DNA of 64,000 nucleotides from Pseudomonas eucalypticola. GTDB lineage: Bacteria > Pseudomonadota > Gammaproteobacteria > Pseudomonadales > Pseudomonadaceae. The notes below the pieces were generated by a model. That model had not been told where the DNA came from and did not search any database. It saw only the letters and a list, made by a program, of their open reading frames with translations. Position numbers and translations under genes: made by a program. The stretch is taken from positions 5,116,501-5,180,500 of the forward strand of contig NZ_CP056030.1 in NCBI RefSeq assembly GCF_013374995.1, given 5' to 3'. Each line of letters starts with the position of its first letter. The stretch's first letter is position 1. Positions 45,204-53,907 of this stretch are shown here, piece by piece.

Positions 45204-46352
45204 TTACATCGCGGTATGGAAGATCTGCTCGATCTCGCCCTGGGTGGCGGTGCGCGGGTTGGTGAAGCCGCACGCATCCTTCATCGCATTCGCGGCCAAG
45301 GTAGGAATGTCATCCGCCTTGGCGCCCAACTCGGCCAGCCCACCGGGAATACCAATGTCGGCGGACAACGCGCGAATGGCGGCGATCGCGGCGGCGGCGC
45401 CCTTTTCATCGTCCAGCCCCTGGGTGTCGACGCCCATGGCCGTGGCAACGTCTTTCAGGCGCGCCGGGCAGACGCTGGCGTTGAAGCTTTCCACGTGGGG
45501 CAGCAGCACCGCGTTGCACACCCCATGGGGCAGGTCATAGAAACCACCCAGCTGGTGGGCCATGGCATGCACGTAGCCCAGGGAGGCGTTGTTGAAGGCC
45601 ATGCCCGCCAGGAACTGCGCATAGGCCATGTTTTCCCGGGCGGTCATGTCGTCGCCCTGGGCCACGGCCGTGCGCAGGTTGGCGGCAATCAGCTGCACTG
45701 CCTTGAGTGCGCAGGCGTCGGTGATCGGCGTGGCGGCGGTGGAAACATAGGCCTCCACGGCGTGGGTCAGGGCGTCCATGCCGGTGGCCGCGGTGAGCCC
45801 CTTGGGCATCTTGGCCATCAGCGCAGGGTCGTTCACCGACAGCAGCGGCGTGACGTTGCGGTCGACGATGGCCATCTTCACGTGGCGGGTTTCATCGGTG
45901 ATGATGCAGAACCGGGTCATCTCGCTGGCCGTGCCGGCCGTGGTATTGATGGCAATCAACGGCAGTTGCGGCTTGGCCGACTGGTCGACACCTTCGTACT
46001 CACTGATATGGCCGCCGTTGGTGGCGCACAGGGCGATGCCTTTGGCGCAGTCGTGGGGCGAACCACCGCCCAGGGAAATGATGAAATCGCTGCCCGACTG
46101 TTTCAGCGCGGCCAGACCGTTCTCGACGTTGCTTACGGTGGGGTTGGGCTGGGCGCCGTCGAAGAGGGTGGCATTGATGTCTTGCTCGGCCAGCAGGCCC
46201 GCCACCTTGTCGGCCACTCCGGCCTTGGCCAGGCCAGCATCGGTGACGATCAGGGCCTTGCGAAAGCCATATTTGCGAATGGCGACCACTGCTTCGTCGA
46301 GGCTGCCGATACCCATCATGTTCACGGAGGGAATGAAGAAAGTGCTGCTCAT
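45204..46352 (-). CDS. yiaY: Iron-containing alcohol dehydrogenase (YiaY/AdhB type)
   Basis: This 382-residue enzyme oxidises alcohols with NAD and a bound iron. The nucleotide site is [16 protein letters not shown]. The iron ligands lie in VYAA-like and helical segments: [38 protein letters not shown] (two histidines) and an upstream Asp. It has full family length. It is probably controlled from the 46353-46536 gap, which also contains a G-rich tract. No partner gene is adjacent. Confidence 0.92.
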   Translation of the reverse strand: MSSTFFIPSVNMMGIGSLDEAVVAIRKYGFRKALIVTDAGLAKAGVADKVAGLLAEQDINATLFDGAQPNPTVSNVENGLAALKQSGSDFIISLGGGSPHDCAKGIALCATNGGHISEYEGVDQSAKPQLPLIAINTTAGTASEMTRFCIITDETRHVKMAIVDRNVTPLLSVNDPALMAKMPKGLTAATGMDALTHAVEAYVSTAATPITDACALKAVQLIAANLRTAVAQGDDMTARENMAYAQFLAGMAFNNASLGYVHAMAHQLGGFYDLPHGVCNAVLLPHVESFNASVCPARLKDVATAMGVDTQGLDDEKGAAAAIAAIRALSADIGIPGGLAELGAKADDIPTLAANAMKDACGFTNPRTATQGEIEQIFHTAM

Positions 46353-46443
46353 GATTGATCCTCTTTTATTGTGGGTGGCCCAGGGCCGGGCCGAGGTTGC
46401 GGTTCATCAGGCGAGCTCGTTGCTGGATCAATGCTAGGCGCGC

Positions 46444-46485
46444 GGGGGTGGGGGAAGAATGGTGCTTTGGGGGGGATGGAGGGGG
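46444..46485 (+). other. G-rich tract, possible G-quadruplex
   Basis: Runs of five, five, seven and five G occur within 42 bases (46444-46448, 46450-46454, 46469-46475, 46481-46485). GGTGCTTTGG is repeated at 46461 and 46484. It lies about 92 bases upstream of the yiaY start, on the opposite strand. One loop is about 14 bases, so a stable quadruplex is possible but not certain. Confidence 0.4.
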
Positions 46486-46536
46486 TGCTTTGGTAGTACA
46501 CCCGGCGGCAGGCCAACAGGGGGCCTGCGCTGTCGT

Positions 46537-46673
46537 TCAGGAGCGGGAGGCGTCCTTCTGAAGTACCTCACGGGTGAAAATCAGGAAATCGTCCATGTTC
46601 TTGAGGTTGGAGGATAGCGTTTCATCTACCCAACCGGCTTGTGCAATCAGCGCCAGTGCGCTTCATCGACCAT
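46537..46673 (-). pseudogene. HepT (HEPN toxin) remnant
   Basis: An ATG overlaps the mntA stop as is usual for hepT, but its frame ends after eight codons. Downstream, an in-frame stretch reads ALALIAQAGWVDETLSSN, then LKNMDDFLIFTREVL, then stops. This resembles the C-terminal part of HepT ('LxxxGxxDExLxxxLKxM ... LDDFxxFTxxVL'), with the middle missing. The lost part includes the catalytic RxxxxH motif (usually VGFRNxxVHxY), so no toxin activity is expected. The ordinary protein is about 140 residues; only about 40 remain. The identification rests on pattern memory, not on a search. Confidence 0.6.
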
Positions 46674-47058
46674 AAACGCTTCCGTCCTTCAAGATATCCG
46701 ACAACACTCCTGCCCTGGCGGCATCGAGCGCCCATTTCTCACTGACGACGAAGCACTCGAACAGCCCGGCGGCCAAGTTCTGACCCCAGAGCCGCTCTCC
46801 AGTGGTGATGACCTGAAACTGCATGATCGTACTCGCAGAGCGCAAATCGACAAGGTCGACCGCACACCCCGCCAAATCGGCAAGCTCCCCTGCCAACTCC
46901 CAGAGTGCGACAGGGTCAGCCGACGTCGGCAGCAGCACCGCAAGGTCTAGATCGCTATCGGGCCCGGCATGGCCGCTGGACTGGCTGCCAAAACAATAGA
47001 TAGCCTGCAACGCTGGCAAACGCTGTTGGAGCCTTTCAATAATCTTTTCCATGTTCAT
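46663..47058 (-). CDS. mntA: MntA-type nucleotidyltransferase (antitoxin)
   Basis: This 131-residue minimal nucleotidyltransferase carries the active-site pattern GS-x10-DxD exactly: Gly24-Ser25, then Asp36 and Asp38 (FGSQSSGHAGPDSDLDLAVLL). The C-terminal end (RAGVLSDILKDGSVYGR) is typical of MntA, the antitoxin of HepT/MntA pairs, which silences the HEPN toxin by adding AMP groups to a tyrosine. Its usual partner gene follows but is degraded. The tandem ATGs at 47058 and 47052 are equally plausible. No ribosome site is strong. Confidence 0.82.
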   Translation of the reverse strand: MNMEKIIERLQQRLPALQAIYCFGSQSSGHAGPDSDLDLAVLLPTSADPVALWELAGELADLAGCAVDLVDLRSASTIMQFQVITTGERLWGQNLAAGLFECFVVSEKWALDAARAGVLSDILKDGSVYGR

Positions 47059-47222
47059 GAAGCGTATCCAAGCACGTTTTGCCCGATAAGGCACGCCCCG
47101 CGCTGACGGCTGCCCGTTCGGTCTCTTCCGGACACTTACACAAGCCGCGCCGGCTGCTAGGATATCGACCATCAGAAGAACAAAGCCGGCGCTATCTTTG
47201 TAGTCTCCCGGACGGAGGAAAG

Positions 47223-48779
47223 ATGAACGCCCAGAAAGAGCCGCCCCTCATCGAACTGCAGCGCCTGCCGCGCCAGGCCTGGCTGCGGCTGCTGGGCCAG
47301 GCACCGGCCGGCCTGTGGTTCTGGCCGATCATGCTGCTGGCCACCCTGGCGCGCCTGTACCAGCTGACGGCTTCGGCGATCTGGTGCGACGAAGGCTCCA
47401 GCCTGGTGATCAGCGCCTACCCTCCCTCGCAGATCTGGGCCCACGCCGGCCATGACGTACACCCCCCACTGTATTACCTGGTCCTACATGGCTGGATGGC
47501 CCTGTTCGGCAACGGCCTGTTTTCCATTCGGGTGATCAGCGCCCTGCCCGGCATCGTCAGTGTGGGCCTGGGGGTGTGGCTGACGCAGCTGGCAGCCGGG
47601 CGGCGCGCGGCGTTGCTGGGCGGGCTGATGCTGGCACTGTTGCCGATCGCCGTGCACTACAGCCAGGAAATTCGCATGTACCCGTTGATGGGCATGTGGC
47701 TGATGGGTGCCACCCTGGCGCTCGTCTATTGGGTAAAGCACCCGCGCCGCAACGGTTTCCTGGTGGCGTACGTGCTGCTGATGACCGCCAGTTTCTACAC
47801 CCATTACTTCACCAGCCTGTGCGTGCTGGCCCATTGGGCGTACCTGGCGCTGTTGCGTGGCGGGGGCAACCGGCTGGTTCAGCGCCCGGCGTGGTGGCTG
47901 GCCAACGTGGCCATCGTGGCACTGTATGTGCCCTGGATCCCCAGCCTGGCCGACCTGGTGCAGCACGTGCCGGAACTGGCCGCCGGCAACGACGTAGGCT
48001 GGATCAGTGACGTGACCCTGGGCTCGCTGCCCTCCATGGTCTGGCAATACCTGATCCTCAGCGACGGCTTCGACCTGCCGGTGGCGTTGTTCGCTGGCCT
48101 GCCTTTGCTGCTGGGCGCTATCGTCGGGTGGGTGCTGTACAGCGATCGGCATCCCCTGCGGCTGCCGTCGCTGCTGGTGATCTACAGCACGCTGCCGTTA
48201 CTGGTGATCTTCCTGATCTCGTTCAAGACACCCTTGCTGGTGGACCGCTACATGATGTTCTCGGCCATGGGCCTGCCCTTGGTGCTGGGCATCGCCGCCG
48301 ACCGCCTGGCTCGTCATTCGCGCAAGCTGGCGCTGACCGCGGTGATCGCATTCGTTGCCGTGCAAGCGGTGGGGCTGCAGCGCAACTATGACGTGGACGA
48401 TGACCAGTTCGACAAGATGGTGGCGTTCGTCAACCAGCGCTATCAAGCGGGCGACCGCATCGTGGTCAGCGACCTGTTCTGGTATTTCGGCTACCTGTAC
48501 TACAACACCACGGGCGCCGAACCGCTGCTCTACACGCCGCCCAAGGCGGACGGCAGCAGCGGCCGTCCGACTGACTACGGCTTCGGCAACCTGGTGGATG
48601 AAGAGGCTGAGCGGATCTACGTGGATGCCCTGAACGACCTGCCCCGGGACCACCAACGGGTGTGGTTGATCAGCGGTACTGGTGACACCGACGACTTCGC
48701 CTCGATCCCCTCCCAGTGGCGCAAGGTTGACCAGACCGTGGTCGGCGACACTGAGGCACGGCTATACGAACGGCCTTGA
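47223..48779 (+). CDS. GT39-family (ArnT/PMT-like) membrane glycosyltransferase
   Basis: This 518-residue membrane protein has about 11 helices. The first periplasmic loop carries the acidic pair in IWCDEGSSLVI, typical of GT39 enzymes that use polyprenyl-phosphate sugars. HYSQEIRMYPLMGMWL and the second-loop HDVHPPLYYLVLHGWM are also characteristic. Its C-terminal third is soluble. The acceptor could be lipid A, a glycan or a protein; ArnT-type 4-amino-arabinose transfer cannot be assumed. ATG 47223 follows GGACGGAGGAAAG. Its stop abuts that of the histidine kinase on the other strand. Confidence 0.85.
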   Translation: MNAQKEPPLIELQRLPRQAWLRLLGQAPAGLWFWPIMLLATLARLYQLTASAIWCDEGSSLVISAYPPSQIWAHAGHDVHPPLYYLVLHGWMALFGNGLFSIRVISALPGIVSVGLGVWLTQLAAGRRAALLGGLMLALLPIAVHYSQEIRMYPLMGMWLMGATLALVYWVKHPRRNGFLVAYVLLMTASFYTHYFTSLCVLAHWAYLALLRGGGNRLVQRPAWWLANVAIVALYVPWIPSLADLVQHVPELAAGNDVGWISDVTLGSLPSMVWQYLILSDGFDLPVALFAGLPLLLGAIVGWVLYSDRHPLRLPSLLVIYSTLPLLVIFLISFKTPLLVDRYMMFSAMGLPLVLGIAADRLARHSRKLALTAVIAFVAVQAVGLQRNYDVDDDQFDKMVAFVNQRYQAGDRIVVSDLFWYFGYLYYNTTGAEPLLYTPPKADGSSGRPTDYGFGNLVDEEAERIYVDALNDLPRDHQRVWLISGTGDTDDFASIPSQWRKVDQTVVGDTEARLYERP

Positions 48780-49472
48780 TCAGGGCAGGTAGAGCTTGAA
48801 GTAACCGCCGCCCAACGTGCCACCGTTCGCCAGTTCCACCCGCCCCACCACGCCGTTGCGCTCATGGCGCTCGGCAATGCGCGCGGCAAAATACAGGCCA
48901 AGGCCGGTGCTGCCGCTGACCGAGTTGATGCCCTGCACATAGGCCGACTGCGACTCGATCAGGGCTGGCGGGTAGCCGGGACCGTCATCGTTGATGCCCA
49001 GTACCAATTGCCCGTCCTCCTCCCACGCACTGATGTGAATGGCCCCACGGGCAAAGCGGATAGCGTTGATGATCACGTTGGCCACTACCGAGCCCACCAG
49101 CTCGCGATCGAAAAACCCCAGCGGGCACAGCACGTCCACGTCATAGCTGGCGCTGATGCCGCGGCTGCCCAGCACTTCCTGGTGCCAGGCCAACTGCGCT
49201 TCGATGAAGTCGTCCATCTCGTGGTATTCGGGGCGCAGCGGCAACTGGTTGACCCCCAGCTTGTACAGCCCCAGCAGTTGCACCATCATGCCGTTGAGGT
49301 TGGCGAATTCGTAGTCGATGACCCCACGCTCCGGGGTGTCGCGCTGGGCTTCGGGCAGGCTCTGGGACCACTTGCCGTGGGCGGTCATGACCGACGACAG
49401 GGAGTTCTTCATGTCATGCACGATGGAAGCGATGACCATGGAAAAGTCCAGGCCGCTGTTGTTTTCGCTCAT
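48780..49472 (-). CDS. Histidine kinase without a sensor domain
   Basis: This 230-residue protein has only the dimerisation and ATPase parts. The phosphoacceptor is His19 in ASIVHDMKNSL, followed by a HATPase domain with NVIINAIRFARG (N-box), LGINDDGPGYP (G1) and GSTGLGLYFAARI (G2). There is no signal, membrane or input domain. Its start overlaps the response-regulator stop by four bases (ATGA), so the two are translationally coupled and form one phosphorelay pair. Input must come through another protein, possibly through the TPR tail of its partner. Confidence 0.88.
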   Translation of the reverse strand: MSENNSGLDFSMVIASIVHDMKNSLSSVMTAHGKWSQSLPEAQRDTPERGVIDYEFANLNGMMVQLLGLYKLGVNQLPLRPEYHEMDDFIEAQLAWHQEVLGSRGISASYDVDVLCPLGFFDRELVGSVVANVIINAIRFARGAIHISAWEEDGQLVLGINDDGPGYPPALIESQSAYVQGINSVSGSTGLGLYFAARIAERHERNGVVGRVELANGGTLGGGYFKLYLP

Positions 49473-51073
49473 GCGCCAAACGCCCTGTTCCGCAGTTTCT
49501 GATAACGCTCGAAGCGAACATCGCTTTCGGGCATGTGGCCCACGGTGCGCAGGCAGGCCCGGCATTCCTCCAGGCCCGCGCCGGTGATCGGCACGCCCTT
49601 GGCGTGCAGCAGGCCCTGGGCCAGGTTGAGGGCGATACTGATGTTCTTCGGTTGCAGCGCCAGGGCCTGGCGGAACAGTTGCTGAGCCTCGACGAAACGC
49701 CCTTCGCGGTAGGCGCGCACGCCCTGCTGGTTGTAGTCGATGGCAATCTTGTTGGACCCGAGGATAGCCGGGTCATCGGTCTGCTTGGCGATGTTCTGCA
49801 TCACCTGCGGGTCGTCGCCATAGATTTCCGCGCAGCTCTTGAGCACGCCGACGCCGGCTTCGTCCTGCCCCAGGTTCTGCAGCTGCGCGGCCACCGACAA
49901 GGCGGCGTCAGCGCTGAGAAATTGGTCCATGCTCTGCAGGCGCGTGACGGCCTCCTCAGCCAGCTTGGCGGCCTCTTCCGGGTTGGAGCGCTGCAGGCTG
50001 GTGGCCTTGATCAGGCGCGTGCGCACCTGAATGCCCTGGTCGTCACCGTTGTCCTTGGCGACATCGGTCAGGGTCTGGTTCAACTCCACCCGGCTGCGTG
50101 CGTCCAGCCCCGCGTCCCCGCCCTTGCTGATCAACGCCTGGGCAAAGCCCAGGTTGGTCTCGGGGTTCTTGAATCGCGAATACTGGCCCTGGCTGACCGC
50201 CTGGCGGAACGCCCGCGAGGCGCTGTCGAAATCCTGGTTTTCCATGGCCAGCTTGCCCAGCAAGCTCTGGCGGCGCACGGCCAGGGGCGACAATTTCACC
50301 GCGTCTTCCAGCACCTGCTGGGCGCGCTTGACCTCGTTGCGCGCAACCAGCACGTCGGCCAAACCGTCGTAGAGCGCCGGCAACATGAGGAACGTCTTCA
50401 GGGCACGCTCGTACACATCCTGGGCTTCCGTGAGCTTTTTGCGCTTGAACAGCAAATTGCCCAGGGCACCGAAAGCCCACGGTGTGGGGCGATCGGCCAA
50501 AATGGTCTTGAGGAAGGCTTCCAACGGCTCATGCTGGTTCAGGTCGCGCAGGGCCTCGGCCTTGTAGCGGTGGCACAACGGCGCGTACCGGGCATCTTCC
50601 TGGGTCAGGCGCGTGCAGGCGGCCAGCACCTCCATCGGCTGGCCTTTGTCCAGGGCCTGCAGAATCGGCTTGAGCAGGGTCTTGCGCTGCACCAGCTTTT
50701 CCAGGCGCTGGGCCAGCCCGGCACGGTTGAAGGGCTTGGTCAGGTAGGCGTCGGGCTCCCATTCCAGGGCGCTCATCACCATGGCCTGGCTATTCTCGGC
50801 AGTGACCATGATGAATACGCTTTCGTGGCTGAGCAGCTTGTCGAGCATCAGGTCTTCGAGCACCTGCTGGCCGTTCTTCTTGCCATCGCCCAGGTTGAAA
50901 TCGTGCAGCACGAAATCGTAGCGCTTCTGCGCGCACGCCTTCAGCGCCTGTTCACCGGTGTCCGCCGTGTCCACATCCTTCACGCCCAACTCACGCAGCA
51001 TGGAGCGCACGGAGCTGCGGAAATCGGAGAAGTCGTCGACGATGAGAAACGATTTTTGGTTGTACGCCAGCAT
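49469..51073 (-). CDS. Response regulator with TPR output domain
   Basis: This 534-residue protein has an N-terminal receiver domain (about 5-125) with the acidic pair IVDDFSD and phospho-acceptor Asp58 in FVLHDFNLGDG, ending with the conserved lysine in YLTKPF. The long C-terminal part is tetratricopeptide-like, with repeats such as GALGNLLFKRKKLTEAQDVYERALK and GKLAMENQDFDSASRAFRQAV. TPR arrays bind proteins, so the output is probably a protein interaction, not DNA binding. ATG 51073 starts the homology; 22 extra upstream codons are open. Confidence 0.87.
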   Translation of the reverse strand: MLAYNQKSFLIVDDFSDFRSSVRSMLRELGVKDVDTADTGEQALKACAQKRYDFVLHDFNLGDGKKNGQQVLEDLMLDKLLSHESVFIMVTAENSQAMVMSALEWEPDAYLTKPFNRAGLAQRLEKLVQRKTLLKPILQALDKGQPMEVLAACTRLTQEDARYAPLCHRYKAEALRDLNQHEPLEAFLKTILADRPTPWAFGALGNLLFKRKKLTEAQDVYERALKTFLMLPALYDGLADVLVARNEVKRAQQVLEDAVKLSPLAVRRQSLLGKLAMENQDFDSASRAFRQAVSQGQYSRFKNPETNLGFAQALISKGGDAGLDARSRVELNQTLTDVAKDNGDDQGIQVRTRLIKATSLQRSNPEEAAKLAEEAVTRLQSMDQFLSADAALSVAAQLQNLGQDEAGVGVLKSCAEIYGDDPQVMQNIAKQTDDPAILGSNKIAIDYNQQGVRAYREGRFVEAQQLFRQALALQPKNISIALNLAQGLLHAKGVPITGAGLEECRACLRTVGHMPESDVRFERYQKLRNRAFGA

Positions 51074-51458
51074 GCGCGATCCCGTTGGGGGAATGAATAT
51101 GAGCCCGCGGGGGCTTTCCAATACGTGGGCTATCGGCATGGGGTGGATTTTCTAGAGGTGGTGACCTCATGAAATACGTGCCTTTGCGCCACTCTGTGGG
51201 ACCATGAAGCACAGGGCTGGGTCACACCGCAAATGCCATTATTTAGCCACTAACCGCCGCATTGCGTGCGATTACCGCAAGGCCTTGATAAAAGTAGGCG
51301 AAATAGCGAGGTTGTGCCGGGCTTTCGCGGCAGGCCACGGCACGTTGCAGCGAATGTGGACCGGGCTCTGCCCGGGAGGCGTCCGCCACGCTCATCCAAT
51401 TGATCGCCCATGAAAAAGGCACTCTGAACAAGTGCCTTGTCTACTGATTGCCCGCCGC
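51074..51458. other. Intergenic region between regulator and ABC operon
   Basis: This 385-base gap contains no supported gene. It holds the promoter of the response-regulator operon at its left end and, at its right end, the terminator of the sulphur-linked ABC operon. A short GC palindrome (CCGGGC/GCCCGG, near 51361-51376) is REP-like. Confidence 0.6.
51413..51438 (-). terminator. Intrinsic terminator of the ABC/sfnG operon
   Basis: On the minus strand AAGGCACT pairs with AGTGCCTT around a seven-base loop, followed by a five-base T-run. It lies 20 bases after the binding-protein stop. Confidence 0.85.
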
Positions 51459-52784
51459 TCAACTCTCCTTGCTGCAATCACGCGGCGTGATGCGCTTCTC
51501 CTCGGCGTACTTGTGGGACGAGGCCTCGATGATCGGCCGCAGCAGCGCCCGATCCGCCTGCACCCAATCGCTGATAACGTTCCACTTCTGCCCGTCCCAC
51601 TGCTGGAATTTAACCGCGCCGCCGCCTTCGTGATCGGCACAGGACAGCTTCAGCGGTTGTACCAACCCCTTGGCTCCCAGCGCCGTAAGCCGTGCGTCGT
51701 CAAGGTTCAAGTGCTCGAAGCCCCAACGCACCTGCTCCCCGGTCAGCGGCTTGTCGCCAAACCTGGCCTGGGCAATGCGCAGGGCTTCGACGTTGAGGAT
51801 GCCGTTTACCACACCCAGGTTGTAGTACACGGTGCCGAAACGTTTGGGATCGGCCAGATCGCCTTCGCCCTTGTCCAGCACCTCCTTCTTGATCCCTTGC
51901 AGCACTGGGAAGCCAGTCCCTGACGGGTGCGTGGTAATCGAGATGAACCCCTTGGCCGCAGCCCCCGCGGGTGCCGCGTCTTCTTCTGAATTGCTCCAGA
52001 TATTGCCGATGATATGGTCAGCCGGGTAACCGACTTTCTGCGCGGTCTTGAGCGCGACTGGGTTCATCACGCCCCACCCGCGCAGTATTACCCAGTCGGG
52101 CTTGATGCGGCGGATATTCAGCCACTGGGATTGCTGTTCAGTGCCTGGGTGCGGCACTTCGAGCAAGGTCAGTTCGAAACCGTACTTACCCGCCAAGGTC
52201 TGCAGCACTTCATTGGTTTCCTTGCCGTACGGCGAGCCATGGTACAGGGTGACGATCTTCTTGCCTTTGAGCCCGTCCAGGCTGCCGGATTGCTCGGCGA
52301 TCCAGTTGATGATCGCCGACACCTCGGAGTAAGGGTTCAACTGCAACGGAAACACGTAGGGGAACACGCTGCCGTCAGTGGAATCGGTGCGGCCGTGGTT
52401 GATGGTGATCAGTGGCAACCTGTCAGCGGTGGACCGTTCCAGCGTCGCATAGGCGATGCCCACCGAAAGCGGGTTGGTGGCAGCGGCCGGGGCGCCGTCC
52501 AGGCCGTTTTTCAGGCGCTCATAGCACTCCACGCCTTTCTCCACGATGTACTCGGTCTCGCATTCGCTCCAGGTCAACTTCACGCCATTGACCCCACCTT
52601 GGGCATTCACGTACTTCATGTAGTCGATAAAGCCGCCGAAGAAGCCGGTACCACCCGCGGCGTAGGGGCCGACGCGGTAACTCTGCAAGGGGAAATACTG
52701 TTCATTGGCCGCTTGCACATTCAGTGCAGCCGCGACGAGGCTCACGGTCAGCGCAAGGCGACCGAGGACGGAACGGGTCGACAT
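51459..52784 (-). CDS. Branched-chain/organosulphur ABC transporter periplasmic-binding protein
   Basis: This 441-residue exported protein has a signal peptide (LALTVSLVAAALNVQA) and a LivK-type Peripla_BP_6 fold: YRVGPYAAGGTGFFGGFIDYMKYVNAQGGVNGVKL, YHGSPYGKETNEVLQ and VNGILNVEALRIAQARF. In this operon it follows sfnG and Liv-type permeases, so it probably binds a sulfone, sulphonate or related compound rather than leucine. That is inferred from context. It is the last gene of the operon, 56 bases after livM. Confidence 0.85.
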   Translation of the reverse strand: MSTRSVLGRLALTVSLVAAALNVQAANEQYFPLQSYRVGPYAAGGTGFFGGFIDYMKYVNAQGGVNGVKLTWSECETEYIVEKGVECYERLKNGLDGAPAAATNPLSVGIAYATLERSTADRLPLITINHGRTDSTDGSVFPYVFPLQLNPYSEVSAIINWIAEQSGSLDGLKGKKIVTLYHGSPYGKETNEVLQTLAGKYGFELTLLEVPHPGTEQQSQWLNIRRIKPDWVILRGWGVMNPVALKTAQKVGYPADHIIGNIWSNSEEDAAPAGAAAKGFISITTHPSGTGFPVLQGIKKEVLDKGEGDLADPKRFGTVYYNLGVVNGILNVEALRIAQARFGDKPLTGEQVRWGFEHLNLDDARLTALGAKGLVQPLKLSCADHEGGGAVKFQQWDGQKWNVISDWVQADRALLRPIIEASSHKYAEEKRITPRDCSKES

Positions 52785-52840
52785 CAGGGTATTCCTTATG
52801 GGTTGGGGACGCGGGCGGACGCCCGTTGTCGGAAGTTCGC

Positions 52841-53896
52841 TCAGTAGCGCAGCAGCCCTCGCCGTGCGCGCTCGCGAAAGCGTTTCCAGAGGCGTGCCAG
52901 CCCCTCTGGCTCTTTGATCAGGAACAGAATGATGAGCGCGCCGAACACGATCTTCTGCAGGTTCTCCAACTGCCCCGCAGCGATCAGGCCTTCAGGCAAG
53001 GCCATGGCCAGGTTGGACAACAGAATGGGGAACAACACGATAAAAGCCGCCCCCAGAAAATTCCCTAGCAGGCTGCCCAGGCCACCGATGATCACGATGA
53101 ACAGAATCTGAAACGAACGGCTGAGGTCGAAACCATGGGGCTCGACGGTACCCAGGTAAGTAAATGCCCATAAGCCACCGGCCACGCCGAGGAAGAAGCC
53201 ACTGATGGCGAACGCCAGCAGTTTGGTCCTCAACAGCGCGATGCCCATCACGGCCGCCGCCGTGTCCATGTCACGCACGGCCATCCAATGGCGGCCCAAC
53301 TCACTGCGCACCACATTGTTGGCCAACCAGAACAAGGCGCTGACCACAGACAGGGTCAGCAGATAGCGGCCGGCGGGAGACCCCAGATCCTGCCCGGCGA
53401 TGCGCAGCGGGGGCGCGGTGATCACACCTGAAGCGCTGTCGTTGGTGAACCAGTTGAACCGCGTCAATACCCATTCAACGAAGAACTGCGCCGCGAGGGT
53501 TGACACCAGCAAGTAGAACCCTTTGATCCGCAGGCTCGGCAGGCCGAACACCCAAGCTACGGCAGCCGCCGTGATACCGCCCAGCACCAGGCTCAGTAAC
53601 AACGGCATGCCCGGCACGCGCACTTCGAAGTTGTAGGCCGCAAACGCGCCCACTGCCATGAAGGCAGCAGCGCCGAGCGACAACTGCCCGGCGTAGCCGG
53701 TCAGCAGGTTCAGCCCCAGGCCCGCCAGCGACAGCACCAGGAACGGAATCAGAATGGCGCTGAGCCAGTAGTCGTTGCCCAGCCAGGGAACGCCCACAAA
53801 GGCGAAGCCGAGCAGCGCCAGCCACCACAGGCGCTCGCTATTGAAAAGCCGGCGCCCTGTGGTATCGGCTGTCCGCTCCGTTTCTTGGTAAAGCAT
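52841..53896 (-). CDS. Liv-type ABC transporter permease (LivM-like)
   Basis: This 351-residue inner-membrane permease has ten predicted helices. The LivM features are GLNLLTGYAGQLSLGAAAFMAVGAFAAY and GIALLRTKLLAFAISGFFLGVAGGLWAFTYL. A short soluble N-terminal tail precedes the first helix. ATG 53896 follows GGAG in the livH-livM junction, where the genes are 11 bases apart. It forms the membrane channel with the LivH-like protein. Confidence 0.9.
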   Translation of the reverse strand: MLYQETERTADTTGRRLFNSERLWWLALLGFAFVGVPWLGNDYWLSAILIPFLVLSLAGLGLNLLTGYAGQLSLGAAAFMAVGAFAAYNFEVRVPGMPLLLSLVLGGITAAAVAWVFGLPSLRIKGFYLLVSTLAAQFFVEWVLTRFNWFTNDSASGVITAPPLRIAGQDLGSPAGRYLLTLSVVSALFWLANNVVRSELGRHWMAVRDMDTAAAVMGIALLRTKLLAFAISGFFLGVAGGLWAFTYLGTVEPHGFDLSRSFQILFIVIIGGLGSLLGNFLGAAFIVLFPILLSNLAMALPEGLIAAGQLENLQKIVFGALIILFLIKEPEGLARLWKRFRERARRGLLRY

Positions 53897-53907
53897 GGCA
53901 ACGCTCC

